NCBI GenBank assembly: GCA_937888775.1
Contig: CALAQT010000554.1
Span: 1-15,114, forward strand
Source of the DNA: an uncultured Actinomycetes bacterium
Lineage (GTDB): Bacteria; Actinomycetota; Thermoleophilia; Solirubrobacterales; Solirubrobacteraceae
Direction of reading: 5' to 3'
DNA: 15,114 nt
Under the pieces are notes generated by a model, which was not told where the DNA came from, made no database searches, and was given only the letters and a program-made list of their open reading frames with translations. This document shows, piece after piece, positions 7,167-13,968 of the stretch. The first letter of the stretch is position 1. The number at the start of each line of letters is the position of its first letter. Made by a program: the position numbers and the translations under genes.

Positions 7167-7181
7167 TGGCCGGTCCGGCCA
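7167..7181. terminator. Small dyad between convergent genes
   Basis: TGGCCGG-T-CCGGCCA is a 7-bp inverted repeat around one base, lying between the stops of the convergent GMC and aldehyde dehydrogenase genes. A one-base centre means the top pairs cannot form in RNA, so any hairpin would be short. It is a weak bidirectional terminator candidate. Confidence 0.2.
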
Positions 7182-7188
7182 CCTCCTG

Positions 7189-8736
7189 TCAGCGTCTGCG
7201 GCTGCCCCGTCCATAGAGCACCACTATCAGCCACTCGGTGAGCTTGGCTGCGCCCTTGGAGTACGGGAAGTAGTAGAGCTCACGGTTGAGTCCGAACCGG
7301 GTGACGACCAGGTTTTGGCGCCTGGCGTACTTCTGGATCCCGATCTTGCCGTGGCGCGCCCCCAGCCCGGATTCCTTGATACCTCCGATCGGGATCTCCA
7401 TTGCGAAGTAGTTGACCAGGGCGTCGTTCACCACCACCGCGCCGGACTGCACTCGCCGCGCGACGCGCACCGCGTGGGCTGGGTCCTTGGCGAACACGCT
7501 CGCATCAAGCCCCAGGTTTGAGTCGTTGGCTAACCGGATGGCCTCCTCCTCAGTCTCCACTCTCATGATCGGCAGCGTAGGCCCGAACGTCTCCTCGCGC
7601 ATGACCTTCATGGAGTGATCGACATTGGTCAGCACCGTGGGCTCAAGGAACCAGCCAGCGCCCTCGCGTCGCTTTCCTCCGACCTCTATCTTGGCGCCCT
7701 TCGCGACCGCGTCTCGGAGCTGCTCCTCGACGATGTCGACCTGCTCCGGGGAAGTCATCGCCCCGATCTCCACCTCGCCAGGTCCTCCTGGGGCGCCCTG
7801 CCGCAGCCGCCCCACCTTCTCGACCACCTTGGCCACGAAAGGCTCATAGGCGTCTGACTCGACGTAGACGCGCTCGACCGAGATGCAGGTCTGGCCTTCG
7901 TTCTGCAGCGCGCCCCACACAGCGGCGTTTGCGGCACGCTCCAGGTTGGCGTCGCGCAGCACGATCATCGGATCCTTGCCGCCCAGTTCGAGGGTCAGGG
8001 GCAGCAACCGCTTGGCGCCCTGTTCCATCAGCCGTTTGCCCACCTCGGTGGACCCCGTGAAGTGCAGCATGTCTACCGAATCCACCAGCGCACCGCCCAC
8101 CGTGCTGCCCGGTCCGTTGGCGACGAGGAACACATCACTGGGGACGCCCACCTCGCGCAGGCCCTCCTGCATCAGCATGGAGCTCAGCGGTGTGATGTGC
8201 GCCGGCTTGAGGACCACAGTGTTGCCGGCCATCAGCGCGGGGATCGCGTCGCCGAAGTTATTGATCAACGGATAGTTCCAGGGTCCAATTACCCCCACCA
8301 CCCCGTAGGGGAGATAACGGTTGACCACCTTGCGCCCCAGCAGCAGCGGCGAGTGCGGGCGCTCCCGCTCGTCAGCCAGCCACTTGGGTGCCTTCCTGGC
8401 CCAGAACCCCAGCGCATCAGCGCAGTAGAACACCTCGAGCTGAGCGTCTTCGTAAGGCTTGCCGTTCTCATCGCTCAGCGTCCGAATCACGCGCCTGCGG
8501 TTATCGATCAGCCACTTGCGCATGTCGCGCATCAGCGCCCCCCGGCCCCGAAAACCCAAGGCCTCCCACGCGGGCTGCGCCGCGCGCGCCCGGCGGACCA
8601 ACTCGAGGGTGCTGTCGCGGTCGAGCGACGGAAGCTCAGCGATCACCTCGCCCGTAGCAGGGTTCTCCACCTTCAAAGTACCCGAGCGGCTCCCGCCGCT
8701 GGCCTGTCCTTCGCCCTGATGCTCCGTGAGAGCCAT
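7189..8736 (-). CDS. NAD(P)-dependent aldehyde dehydrogenase (succinic-semialdehyde-like)
   Basis: This 515-residue protein of the ALDH superfamily should oxidise an aldehyde to its acid with NAD(P)+. Diagnostic motifs are GPWNYPL with oxyanion Asn154, KPAHITP (177-183) of the cofactor pocket, FTGSTEVGK (226-234), LELGGKDP with general base Glu250, and NEGQTCISVERV with nucleophile Cys284. The late EETFGPTLPIM segment is also present. The motif pattern resembles the actinobacterial succinate-semialdehyde dehydrogenase GabD2-type group, though many long-chain aldehyde enzymes look similar. ATG 8736 follows GGAGGAAG. It converges on the GMC gene, so a shared alcohol-to-acid route is plausible, with transcription independent. 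The last 30 residues, with LTEWLIVVLYGRG, form a hydrophobic tail that could touch the membrane, as in some fatty aldehyde dehydrogenases. Confidence 0.9.
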   Translation of the reverse strand: MALTEHQGEGQASGGSRSGTLKVENPATGEVIAELPSLDRDSTLELVRRARAAQPAWEALGFRGRGALMRDMRKWLIDNRRRVIRTLSDENGKPYEDAQLEVFYCADALGFWARKAPKWLADERERPHSPLLLGRKVVNRYLPYGVVGVIGPWNYPLINNFGDAIPALMAGNTVVLKPAHITPLSSMLMQEGLREVGVPSDVFLVANGPGSTVGGALVDSVDMLHFTGSTEVGKRLMEQGAKRLLPLTLELGGKDPMIVLRDANLERAANAAVWGALQNEGQTCISVERVYVESDAYEPFVAKVVEKVGRLRQGAPGGPGEVEIGAMTSPEQVDIVEEQLRDAVAKGAKIEVGGKRREGAGWFLEPTVLTNVDHSMKVMREETFGPTLPIMRVETEEEAIRLANDSNLGLDASVFAKDPAHAVRVARRVQSGAVVVNDALVNYFAMEIPIGGIKESGLGARHGKIGIQKYARRQNLVVTRFGLNRELYYFPYSKGAAKLTEWLIVVLYGRGSRRR

Positions 8737-8937
8737 CGTCTTCCTCCATCAAGGTTTTCGTGCGCGCCGAAGGAGTCTATGGCTTGTCGGAAGGACGACC
8801 TCCAGCAGCAGACTTTCCAAGCCCTTTCCTACTGAGTTACTGAGCCGAACCGGACCGCGGCCGCGTTCAGGCGCTTCCGCATCGAAATCGAGGAGCGATA
8901 GTCCCGACCGCGGCCGCGCCGGCTCTCGCAAGGGACG

Positions 8938-8978
8938 AGGACCAGCAGCGACGCGGAGTCGCGCCGACGCTGCCGCTC
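8938..8978 (+). repeat. Direct repeat, right copy (R-R)
   Basis: Same orientation as the copy at 4963. The first 27 bases are identical, then five bases differ in part, then CTGCCGCTC is shared. In the frame that gives GPAATRSRA it continues as DAAARKGKAGADG, parallel to RAAAPAGKAARTAVG at the left copy. That suggests two remnants of related lysine/alanine-rich proteins on either side of the GMC and aldehyde dehydrogenase genes. Confidence 0.8.
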
Positions 8979-9026
8979 GCAAAGGCAAAGCGGGAGCGGA
9001 TGGGGCGTTTCCACCTGTGCAGCTGC

Positions 9027-9042
9027 CGATCGACAATCGGAC
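9027..9042 (+). repeat. Inverted repeat, left arm
   Basis: CGATCGACAATCGGAC is the exact reverse complement of 9389-9404. The arms enclose 346 bp without a recognisable gene. It also has a small internal dyad, CGAT...ATCG. Confidence 0.7.
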
Positions 9043-9059
9043 GCCATCAAGCCTGAGTT

Positions 9060-9071
9060 CCACACGTGTGG
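9060..9071. promoter_or_regulatory. 12-bp perfect palindrome CCACACGTGTGG
   Basis: This self-complementary site lies in the spacer between the aldehyde dehydrogenase gene (starting at 8736) and the CoA-transferase operon end. Its symmetry suits a dimeric regulator, but a single 12-bp palindrome can occur by chance. Confidence 0.3.
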
Positions 9072-9388
9072 GCCCTTAAAGACAGGGCGCTCAAATGCTT
9101 GCCGCCATTCCCGGAAGCCGAGCCGCTCCGCGCTCGCGCGGACCATCCCAGGGCTATCCCCGCGCTGCGACGCGCAGAATGGCCGCTCAGCTGAGCCGTT
9201 GCCTGAGATGGGCGCGCGCGGCGCGTCTACTCGATCCGCCAGGATTGGGAGAGCTTCGCTTGGGCATATGCGTAATCTGTAATAACCGGAAGGCTGCGAC
9301 GCAAGCCGTCCCATCGCCCGACGCGCACGGGCGTCAGCGGAGGCCGCAGTTCCGACCTCGACACACGTCAACCGCGACTCGCGCGGAT

Positions 9389-9404
9389 GTCCGATTGTCG
9401 ATCG
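9389..9404 (+). repeat. Inverted repeat, right arm
   Basis: GTCCGATTGTCGATCG is the exact reverse complement of 9027-9042. It lies 43 bp past the stop codon of the CoA-transferase gene on the minus strand. Confidence 0.7.
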
Positions 9405-9447
9405 ACCATCGAGGACGTCCTTTGACAACGTCTGTTTTCGCGACGAT

Positions 9448-10677
9448 CTAGGCCGTGATCGCGGTCGCACGAGCCACTACGCCGTCGCCCAGGAGCCGCC
9501 CGATCTCGGCGTCGGAGAGGCCGAGCACGTCGGCCAGCACCTCCTCGGTGTGCTCGCCTAGCGTCGGTGCGCGCTGCGGCGTCAGGCGCTCGGCGTCGCC
9601 GAAGACCAGCGGCGAGCCGGGCATCCGGTAGGTGCCGATCCCCGGCTGCTCGACCTGGGCGAACAGCGGGTTGGCGAGCGAGCAGCGCGGGTCCTGCTCG
9701 ACGAGCTCGGTGAACGTCTGGTAGGGCCCCCAGCAGACGTCGTGGACGTCGAAGATCTCGCGCACCTCGGCGATCGAGCGCGACAGCACCCAGGGCTTGA
9801 GCGTCGCTCCGATGAGTTCGCGCGCGGTGAAGCGTCCGCCCTCGTCGCTCAGGTCGACGTCCATTATCTTCTCGATGCTCGCGAACGCCTCGCCCAGGTC
9901 GGTGGCCGCCAGCAGGCTATGCCACTGGCGGCCGGTCAGCGCGACAATCATGATGCGACGCCCGTCGCGGGTGCGGAAGTCGCGCCCAAAGGCGCCGTAA
10001 AGGTAGTTGCCGTCCTTGATGCGCTCGTGGCGGTTGATCTCCACCTCGGCGATCTTGCCGAGGTTGCCGACCATCCAGAAGGCGACGTCGGACAGGGCCA
10101 GGCGCACGTACTGGCCGGCGAGGGTCCGCGTGCGGTGGCGCTCGGCCGCCAGTAGCGACGTTGTGGCCAGCGCGCCCGTGACCGCGTCCCACGCGGGCAG
10201 CAGATGGTTGAACGGGACGCTGAGGTTGCGCGGGCCCGTGGCCCAGGGGAAACCTGTGGCTGGGTTGACCGTGTAGTCGACCGCGGAGGAGCCGTCCGCG
10301 TTGCCGGTGATGTTGACCATGATCAGATCGGGCCGACGAGCTGCCAGCGTGTCGTAGGCCAGCCACCCACGGGCCGGGAAGTTGGTCAGGAACATCCCGG
10401 CGTCGGGCCCCGGCGCGCCGATCAGCTCGGCCGTCAGCTCGCGCCCGGCCGGTGAGGTGAGGTCGACCTGGATCGACCGCTTGCCCTTGTTCAGACCGGC
10501 CCAGAACAGGCTTCGCCCCTCGCTGGTGATGGGCCAGCGCCCGCGGTCCAGACCACCGCCGATCGGATCGAAGCGGATCACGTCGGCCCCGAGCTGGGCC
10601 AGCGTCATCCCGCCCAGCGGGGCAGCCACGAACGCCGAGCCCTCGACGATCCGCATGCCCTCCAAGATCCCGCCCAT
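9448..10677 (-). CDS. mct: Mesaconyl-CoA C1-C4 CoA transferase (CaiB/BaiF family)
   Basis: This 409-residue family III CoA transferase is predicted to move CoA within mesaconyl-CoA from C1 to C4 (2-methylfumaryl-CoA isomerase). The N-terminus reads EGSAFVAAPLGGMTLAQLGA then DVIRFDPIGGGLDRGRWPIT, which from memory is nearly word-for-word the Chloroflexus aurantiacus Mct pattern. GLNKGKRSIQVDL, TNFPARGWLAYD, VDYTVNPATGFP and GNYLYGAFGRDF also match. The family's catalytic Asp is Asp164 in LLPAWDAVTG. ATG 10677 was preferred over GTG 10695 because GGGAGGAGG lies seven bases upstream of it. It is the last gene of an operon behind mch (23-bp gap) and mcl. A different mesaconate or itaconate CoA transferase is the main alternative. 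Confidence 0.82.
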   Translation of the reverse strand: MGGILEGMRIVEGSAFVAAPLGGMTLAQLGADVIRFDPIGGGLDRGRWPITSEGRSLFWAGLNKGKRSIQVDLTSPAGRELTAELIGAPGPDAGMFLTNFPARGWLAYDTLAARRPDLIMVNITGNADGSSAVDYTVNPATGFPWATGPRNLSVPFNHLLPAWDAVTGALATTSLLAAERHRTRTLAGQYVRLALSDVAFWMVGNLGKIAEVEINRHERIKDGNYLYGAFGRDFRTRDGRRIMIVALTGRQWHSLLAATDLGEAFASIEKIMDVDLSDEGGRFTARELIGATLKPWVLSRSIAEVREIFDVHDVCWGPYQTFTELVEQDPRCSLANPLFAQVEQPGIGTYRMPGSPLVFGDAERLTPQRAPTLGEHTEEVLADVLGLSDAEIGRLLGDGVVARATAITA

Positions 10678-10700
10678 TTCCGAACCTCCTCCCACGGCCC

Positions 10701-11726
10701 TCAGGCCACCAAGGCCACGAAGCGCCAGTCTAGGACGGGCGCCTCCTCATCGTCCGGGCGATCCGCCGACACCACCGCCCGCAGGTCGACCAGCCCGCCG
10801 TGGGCCGCCGGCTCCACACCCTCGACGCGCAGCTCAGTGTGCAGCACGTCGCCCTCAAAGACCGGACCGAGATGATCGCAGCCGGCCCAGGCCACGATCG
10901 TGGCCAGCCCAGGCAGCGCGCGCGTCACGTGTGCCGCCGCGATCGAGATGGTGTGCCCGCCGTACACGAGGCGCCGGCCATGAGCACTGCCCGTGGCATC
11001 GGTGTGCGCAGTGGCCACGTTGAGCGTCAGCCGCGCCAGTTCGGGGGCCGCGGTCACCGTCTCGCCCCCCTCTACCTCGAAGACCGTGCCCGGCGCCAGG
11101 TCCGCGGCGGCCGGGCCTGCGGCCCGCGCCCGCAGCGCCTCCAGGCGCCAACCCGCCGGCACGGCCGCGCGTACCGCGGCGCGGTTCAGCTTTGTTGGAA
11201 TTGCGTCCAGCGCATCGGCATGGCCGGTGCGGGCGTCGGCGTCGCGCAAGGGAAGCATCGGGCAGCGCCAGAAGTCCAGCACCGGTTGGTTGTCCTGATC
11301 CCAAGTGCGGATCCGCAGCGCGACCAGCCCGGTGGCCGGTGCGCCCTCGCGCGGCCGATTTTGCTTGAGCGCCACCACCTCGGTACGCGTCGCCAGCGTG
11401 TCGCCCAAGAACACCGGGCGCTGAATCACCAGCCCGCGGTAGAAGAGGTTGCCTCGCACGCGCTGAGTCGGCCCTGTGGACTGGCCGATGGCGACGTCGC
11501 AGACCAAGTTGGGGTGCGCCAGCAGCTGGTCGCGGCCGGTCACCAACCGACACAGCGGCTCGTCCAGCGCCAGCCGCAGCCGGTCGCCGGCGATCGCCTG
11601 ATGAAGAGCGGCATGGCCGGCGCTGAGCGTGAGCGCGGGAGCGTCGTCGAAGGTCTGGCCGACCGCGAAGTCCTCAAACCACGGTCCGCCCACCCGAAGC
11701 CGTGGCCCGGATCCTGCCGCGGTCAT
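10701..11726 (-). CDS. mch: Mesaconyl-C1-CoA hydratase / beta-methylmalyl-CoA dehydratase (MaoC-like)
   Basis: This 341-residue double hot-dog protein likely interconverts beta-methylmalyl-CoA and mesaconyl-C1-CoA. The N-terminal hot-dog has PWFEDFAVGQTF (15-26), GNLFYRGLV and VFLGDTLATRTEVVALKQNR (to 124). The C-terminal hot-dog has HTDATGSAHGRRLVYGGHTI (241-260), with Asp243 and His249 placed like the hydratase Asp/His pair, then CDHLGPVFEGDVLHTELRV. The two-domain size is near that of Chloroflexus and haloarchaeal Mch, and larger than itaconyl-CoA hydratases as I recall them. Its ATG overlaps the mcl stop as ATGA, which implies translational coupling. Divergence from the Chloroflexus enzyme is larger than for Mct, so a related enoyl-CoA-type hydratase is possible. 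Confidence 0.75.
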   Translation of the reverse strand: MTAAGSGPRLRVGGPWFEDFAVGQTFDDAPALTLSAGHAALHQAIAGDRLRLALDEPLCRLVTGRDQLLAHPNLVCDVAIGQSTGPTQRVRGNLFYRGLVIQRPVFLGDTLATRTEVVALKQNRPREGAPATGLVALRIRTWDQDNQPVLDFWRCPMLPLRDADARTGHADALDAIPTKLNRAAVRAAVPAGWRLEALRARAAGPAAADLAPGTVFEVEGGETVTAAPELARLTLNVATAHTDATGSAHGRRLVYGGHTISIAAAHVTRALPGLATIVAWAGCDHLGPVFEGDVLHTELRVEGVEPAAHGGLVDLRAVVSADRPDDEEAPVLDWRFVALVA

Positions 11727-12637
11727 CCGCTTGTCACCGGCGGCGGCACGTTGGCCAGCCCCGCTGCGCGAGCGCGCGCCACGACCTGCAACGCCTGCTT
11801 GCGCAGAGCCTCGTCGATCATCTCGCCTCCCAACATCACCGCGCCTCGGCCGCCGTCTCCCTCTGCCTCCGCCTGCTCCAGCGCCGCGACGATCCCGAGC
11901 GCGCGCTCGACCTCCTCAGGGGTCGGCGAGAACGTGGCGTTGAGCGTGCCCAGCTGGCTCGGATGGATCGCCCACTTGCCGTCGTAGCCGAGTGCGCGGG
12001 CGTGTGCCGCCCACACCGACAGGCCGGCGGCGTCGTCCACCCGGAGATGCGGGCCGTCGATGGCCTGCAGCCCGGCGGCTCGGGCCGCCACCAGCACCAC
12101 CTCCTGCGCGAAGCTCCAGCGCTCGGGTGCCTCCTCAACGTCGGCGGGCCGGCCCAGCGACGCACGCAGGTCCGCATAGCCCAGGATCAACGCCTCCAGG
12201 CGAGGGGCGGCCTGCGCAATGTCGCCAGCCCGGTGCAGCCCGGCCGCGGTTTCGATCAGCGCCTGCAAGCGGATCGATCGCGCGCCGTCGCCAATCATGT
12301 CTAACAGCCGCGCCACCCAGGCGATGTCCTCCGGTGCCTGCACCTTGGGGACGACGAGCGTCGTCACAGCCCCGGCCGCCGGGCCATCGGCCAGCGCGAC
12401 GATGTCCCGCTGACACCACGGCGTGTCCAGGCCGTTGACGCGAACGGCGACGGTGCGACCGTCCAGTTGCCCGCTGGCGAGGAAGCTGACCACGGCGGCA
12501 CGCGTATTGTCCTTGGCTGGCGCGGCCACAGCGTCCTCCAGGTCGATCACGACCTCGTCGGCCGACAGCCCGCACGCTTTGGCCAACATCCGCGGGGAGG
12601 AGCCAGGGACCGAAAGGCAGGAGCGACGTGCACGCAT
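11723..12637 (-). CDS. mcl: HpcH/HpaI/CitE-family CoA-ester lyase (malyl/methylmalyl/citramalyl-CoA lyase)
   Basis: From ATG 12637 this is a 304-residue TIM-barrel lyase that makes or breaks C-C bonds of 3-hydroxyacyl-CoA such as beta-methylmalyl-CoA (propionyl-CoA plus glyoxylate) or citramalyl-CoA. Visible sites are RSCLSVPGSSPRML (5-18), VIDLEDAV (30-37), AVRVNG with Arg66, VPKV with Lys98, LIETAAG with Mg ligand Glu129, GYADLRASLG with Mg ligand Asp156, and WAIHPSQL (222-229). The frame is open to 12748, but residues before RARRSC do not resemble the family, so I chose 12637; its ribosome site is weak. It is first in the operon with mch and mct. It is shorter than Chloroflexus Mcl as I remember it, nearer bacterial CitE/Mcl1 sizes, so which reaction it favours is open. 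Confidence 0.75.
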   Translation of the reverse strand: MRARRSCLSVPGSSPRMLAKACGLSADEVVIDLEDAVAAPAKDNTRAAVVSFLASGQLDGRTVAVRVNGLDTPWCQRDIVALADGPAAGAVTTLVVPKVQAPEDIAWVARLLDMIGDGARSIRLQALIETAAGLHRAGDIAQAAPRLEALILGYADLRASLGRPADVEEAPERWSFAQEVVLVAARAAGLQAIDGPHLRVDDAAGLSVWAAHARALGYDGKWAIHPSQLGTLNATFSPTPEEVERALGIVAALEQAEAEGDGGRGAVMLGGEMIDEALRKQALQVVARARAAGLANVPPPVTSG

Positions 12638-12764
12638 GCGGCACGCCAGCCTACCGCCAGGCGAAGGCGATCCTCGTAATCGCCCTTCAGGGCAAGGTGT
12701 CCAGGCGCCGACAGATCCGACTGCGGACATGGGCTTGCAGCCCGCCATCTCTGTTGCTTAGATC

Positions 12765-12780
12765 CACGCCGCGGGGCGTG
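12765..12780 (-). terminator. Short hairpin between the secreted-protein remnant and mcl
   Basis: CACGCC-GCGG-GGCGTG forms a 6-bp stem with a four-base loop, 26 bp past the stop at 12807 on the minus strand. There is no T-run. It could end transcription from the right before the mcl operon begins. Confidence 0.3.
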
Positions 12781-12806
12781 CGTGGCCGTTGGCGCCCCGT
12801 AGGATC

Positions 12807-13664
12807 TCAGGGCGCGTTGATCGTGAAGTGGCCGACGCCTCGCCCGACGCTCTGTCCTTTGGCTGCTGGCGATGGTGACGGGGCGGTCGGGCCGGTGGTG
12901 ATCACGAGGCTGACGTCGCCGTGGATGACGCCTCGGGGTTGAAGGGCGACGAACTCAGAGTTGGTGACGCGCGTGCCTGCTTTGTAGTCGGCGTCGGTCG
13001 GGTCGCCCGAGCCGCCGTAGAAGCAGAGAAAGGTTTTGCGGCTTAGGCGCTGGAACCATCGTGGGATGCGACTGCTCCCGTTTGGGGGCGGGTTGCACGT
13101 CTGGATGTAGTAGTAGCTCTGGCCGTTGGTGACCGCCACGCGTGAGGTGAAGCTGCTCACCACCAAGCCCTGCGCGGGCTCAGATCGCATATTCAGACGA
13201 CTGAATCCAGGGGGGATTCGGGTGGGGCACGGCTCGGTGAGTTCTCCTTTGACGCAGTAGGACTTGGCGATCTCGAGGCGGGCGGTCACGTGAGCGGCGA
13301 CCGCGGCAGGGGTAGGAAGGGGACCGGCTGGCGAGGCGTAGCCGACCGGTGGGCAAGATGCTCCTCCTCTGCCGGGCACATTTGGCGCTGGGAGGCGGCA
13401 GGTGTGACCGTCGCGGTAGGTGACGGCGCGAACCGCTCCGGGAAACAGTCCGGCGTCGTAGCTGAACCCACCGTTATTGATGTTGGGCTGGCTGGGCAGG
13501 ACGACGAGGTAGGCGCCGTCTGGTCCGGTTGGCGTCGTGACGAGCCCGCCGTTCGGCGTTTCATGTGTGACGCTGACTGCGTCCGGTCCGAGCAACCCGT
13601 AGAAGACGCTTAGACAGGTTGACTCGAACGCCAGTCTTGTGACAAGCGGGGGCGCGTCAGGCAG
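12807..13664 (-). pseudogene. N-terminally truncated secreted-type protein of unknown function
   Basis: About 285 residues with family-like sequence from RLAFESTCLSVFYGLLGPDA onward, then TPTGPDGAYLVVLPSQPNIN, AVRAVTYRDGHTCRLPAPNV, an AVAAHVTARLEIAKSYCVKG helix region, SYYYIQTCNPPP and TFLCFYGGSG. It ends with SPAAKGQSVGRGVGHFTINA. From memory, extracellular proteins of Thermoleophilia share the 'YGxLGPxAxSV...GPDGAYLV' pattern, with repeated cysteines and proline-rich linkers. Such proteins should begin with a signal peptide; none is present. The frame is open to a GTG at 13706, but residues before about 13660 overlap the winged-helix remnant and look alien. I infer that foreign DNA replaced the 5' end. 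The function is unknown; a cell-surface or secreted role is likely. Confidence 0.6.
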
Positions 13665-13860
13665 CGTCGGCGAGCACCGGAATCCAGACCTCGGCGGCTC
13701 GGCCACGCTCGGGCTGGCGGGTTTCGGGGCGCAGCCGGCCGGGGTCTTCCAGAACGCCGAGGACGCGTTCGATCTCGCGGCGTTTCTTGTTCCGGCTGAA
13801 CATTTACGAGACCTCGGTTCGCGTTAGGCCAGCCAGTCGGCCGGTCAGGCCATCAGCGCC
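13657..13860 (-). pseudogene. C-terminal winged-helix remnant of a mobile-element primase/helicase-type protein
   Basis: The minus strand reads ADGLTGRLAGLTRTEVS, then a TAA (13806-13804), then in the same frame MFSRNKKRREIERVLGVLED, PGRLRPETRQPERGRAAEVW and IPVLADAA before a TGA at 13657. 'GLTRTEvs-LFgRNk...eIdrALavLee.GlaR.e.r...GRpaEvW' is a pattern I recall at the C-terminal end of DUF3987-like or DnaB-like AAA proteins of phages and integrative elements, where it forms a winged helix. Only this end survives and it is cut by the in-frame stop. The 48-residue downstream piece could be translated from its ATG at 13803. The identification rests on memory of the motif. Confidence 0.5.
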
Positions 13861-13968
13861 TGCCAAGCTCAGCGCGAGCGCGGCGCCGAGTGCCGCGCCG
13901 ATCCCGCCGCGGTAGGATCGATCAAGGACGCCCAAGGCACGGCTCTGGGAACGTGACCCTGTCGAGCC

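Larger units (their letters stand above)
8739..9447. other. Long spacer with repeats, no intact gene
   Basis: About 700 bp with no protein I can recognise on either strand; long open frames here are arginine/serine-rich and overlap one another. It holds the right copy of the direct repeat (8938-8978), one arm of a 16-bp inverted repeat at 9027 and the other at 9389, and a 12-bp palindrome at 9060. Promoters for the aldehyde dehydrogenase gene should lie at its left end, but I see no convincing -35/-10 pair. Confidence 0.5.

Noticed and set aside
6141..7214. Minus-strand open frame of 357 codons opposite the GMC gene
   Set aside because: Shadow of the GMC coding strand; no recognisable domain.
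9422..9450. TTGACA with a downstream GATCTA resembling a plus-strand promoter
   Set aside because: The -10 match is poor and it points into the antisense of the CoA-transferase gene.
8829..9470. Minus-strand open frame of 213 codons in the spacer
   Set aside because: Arg/Ser-rich, no motif, and it crosses repeats and inverted arms; treated as chance openness.
10800..11987. Plus-strand open frame of 395 codons across mch and mcl
   Set aside because: Histidine/arginine/glutamine-rich with no motif, and it covers two well-supported genes on the other strand.
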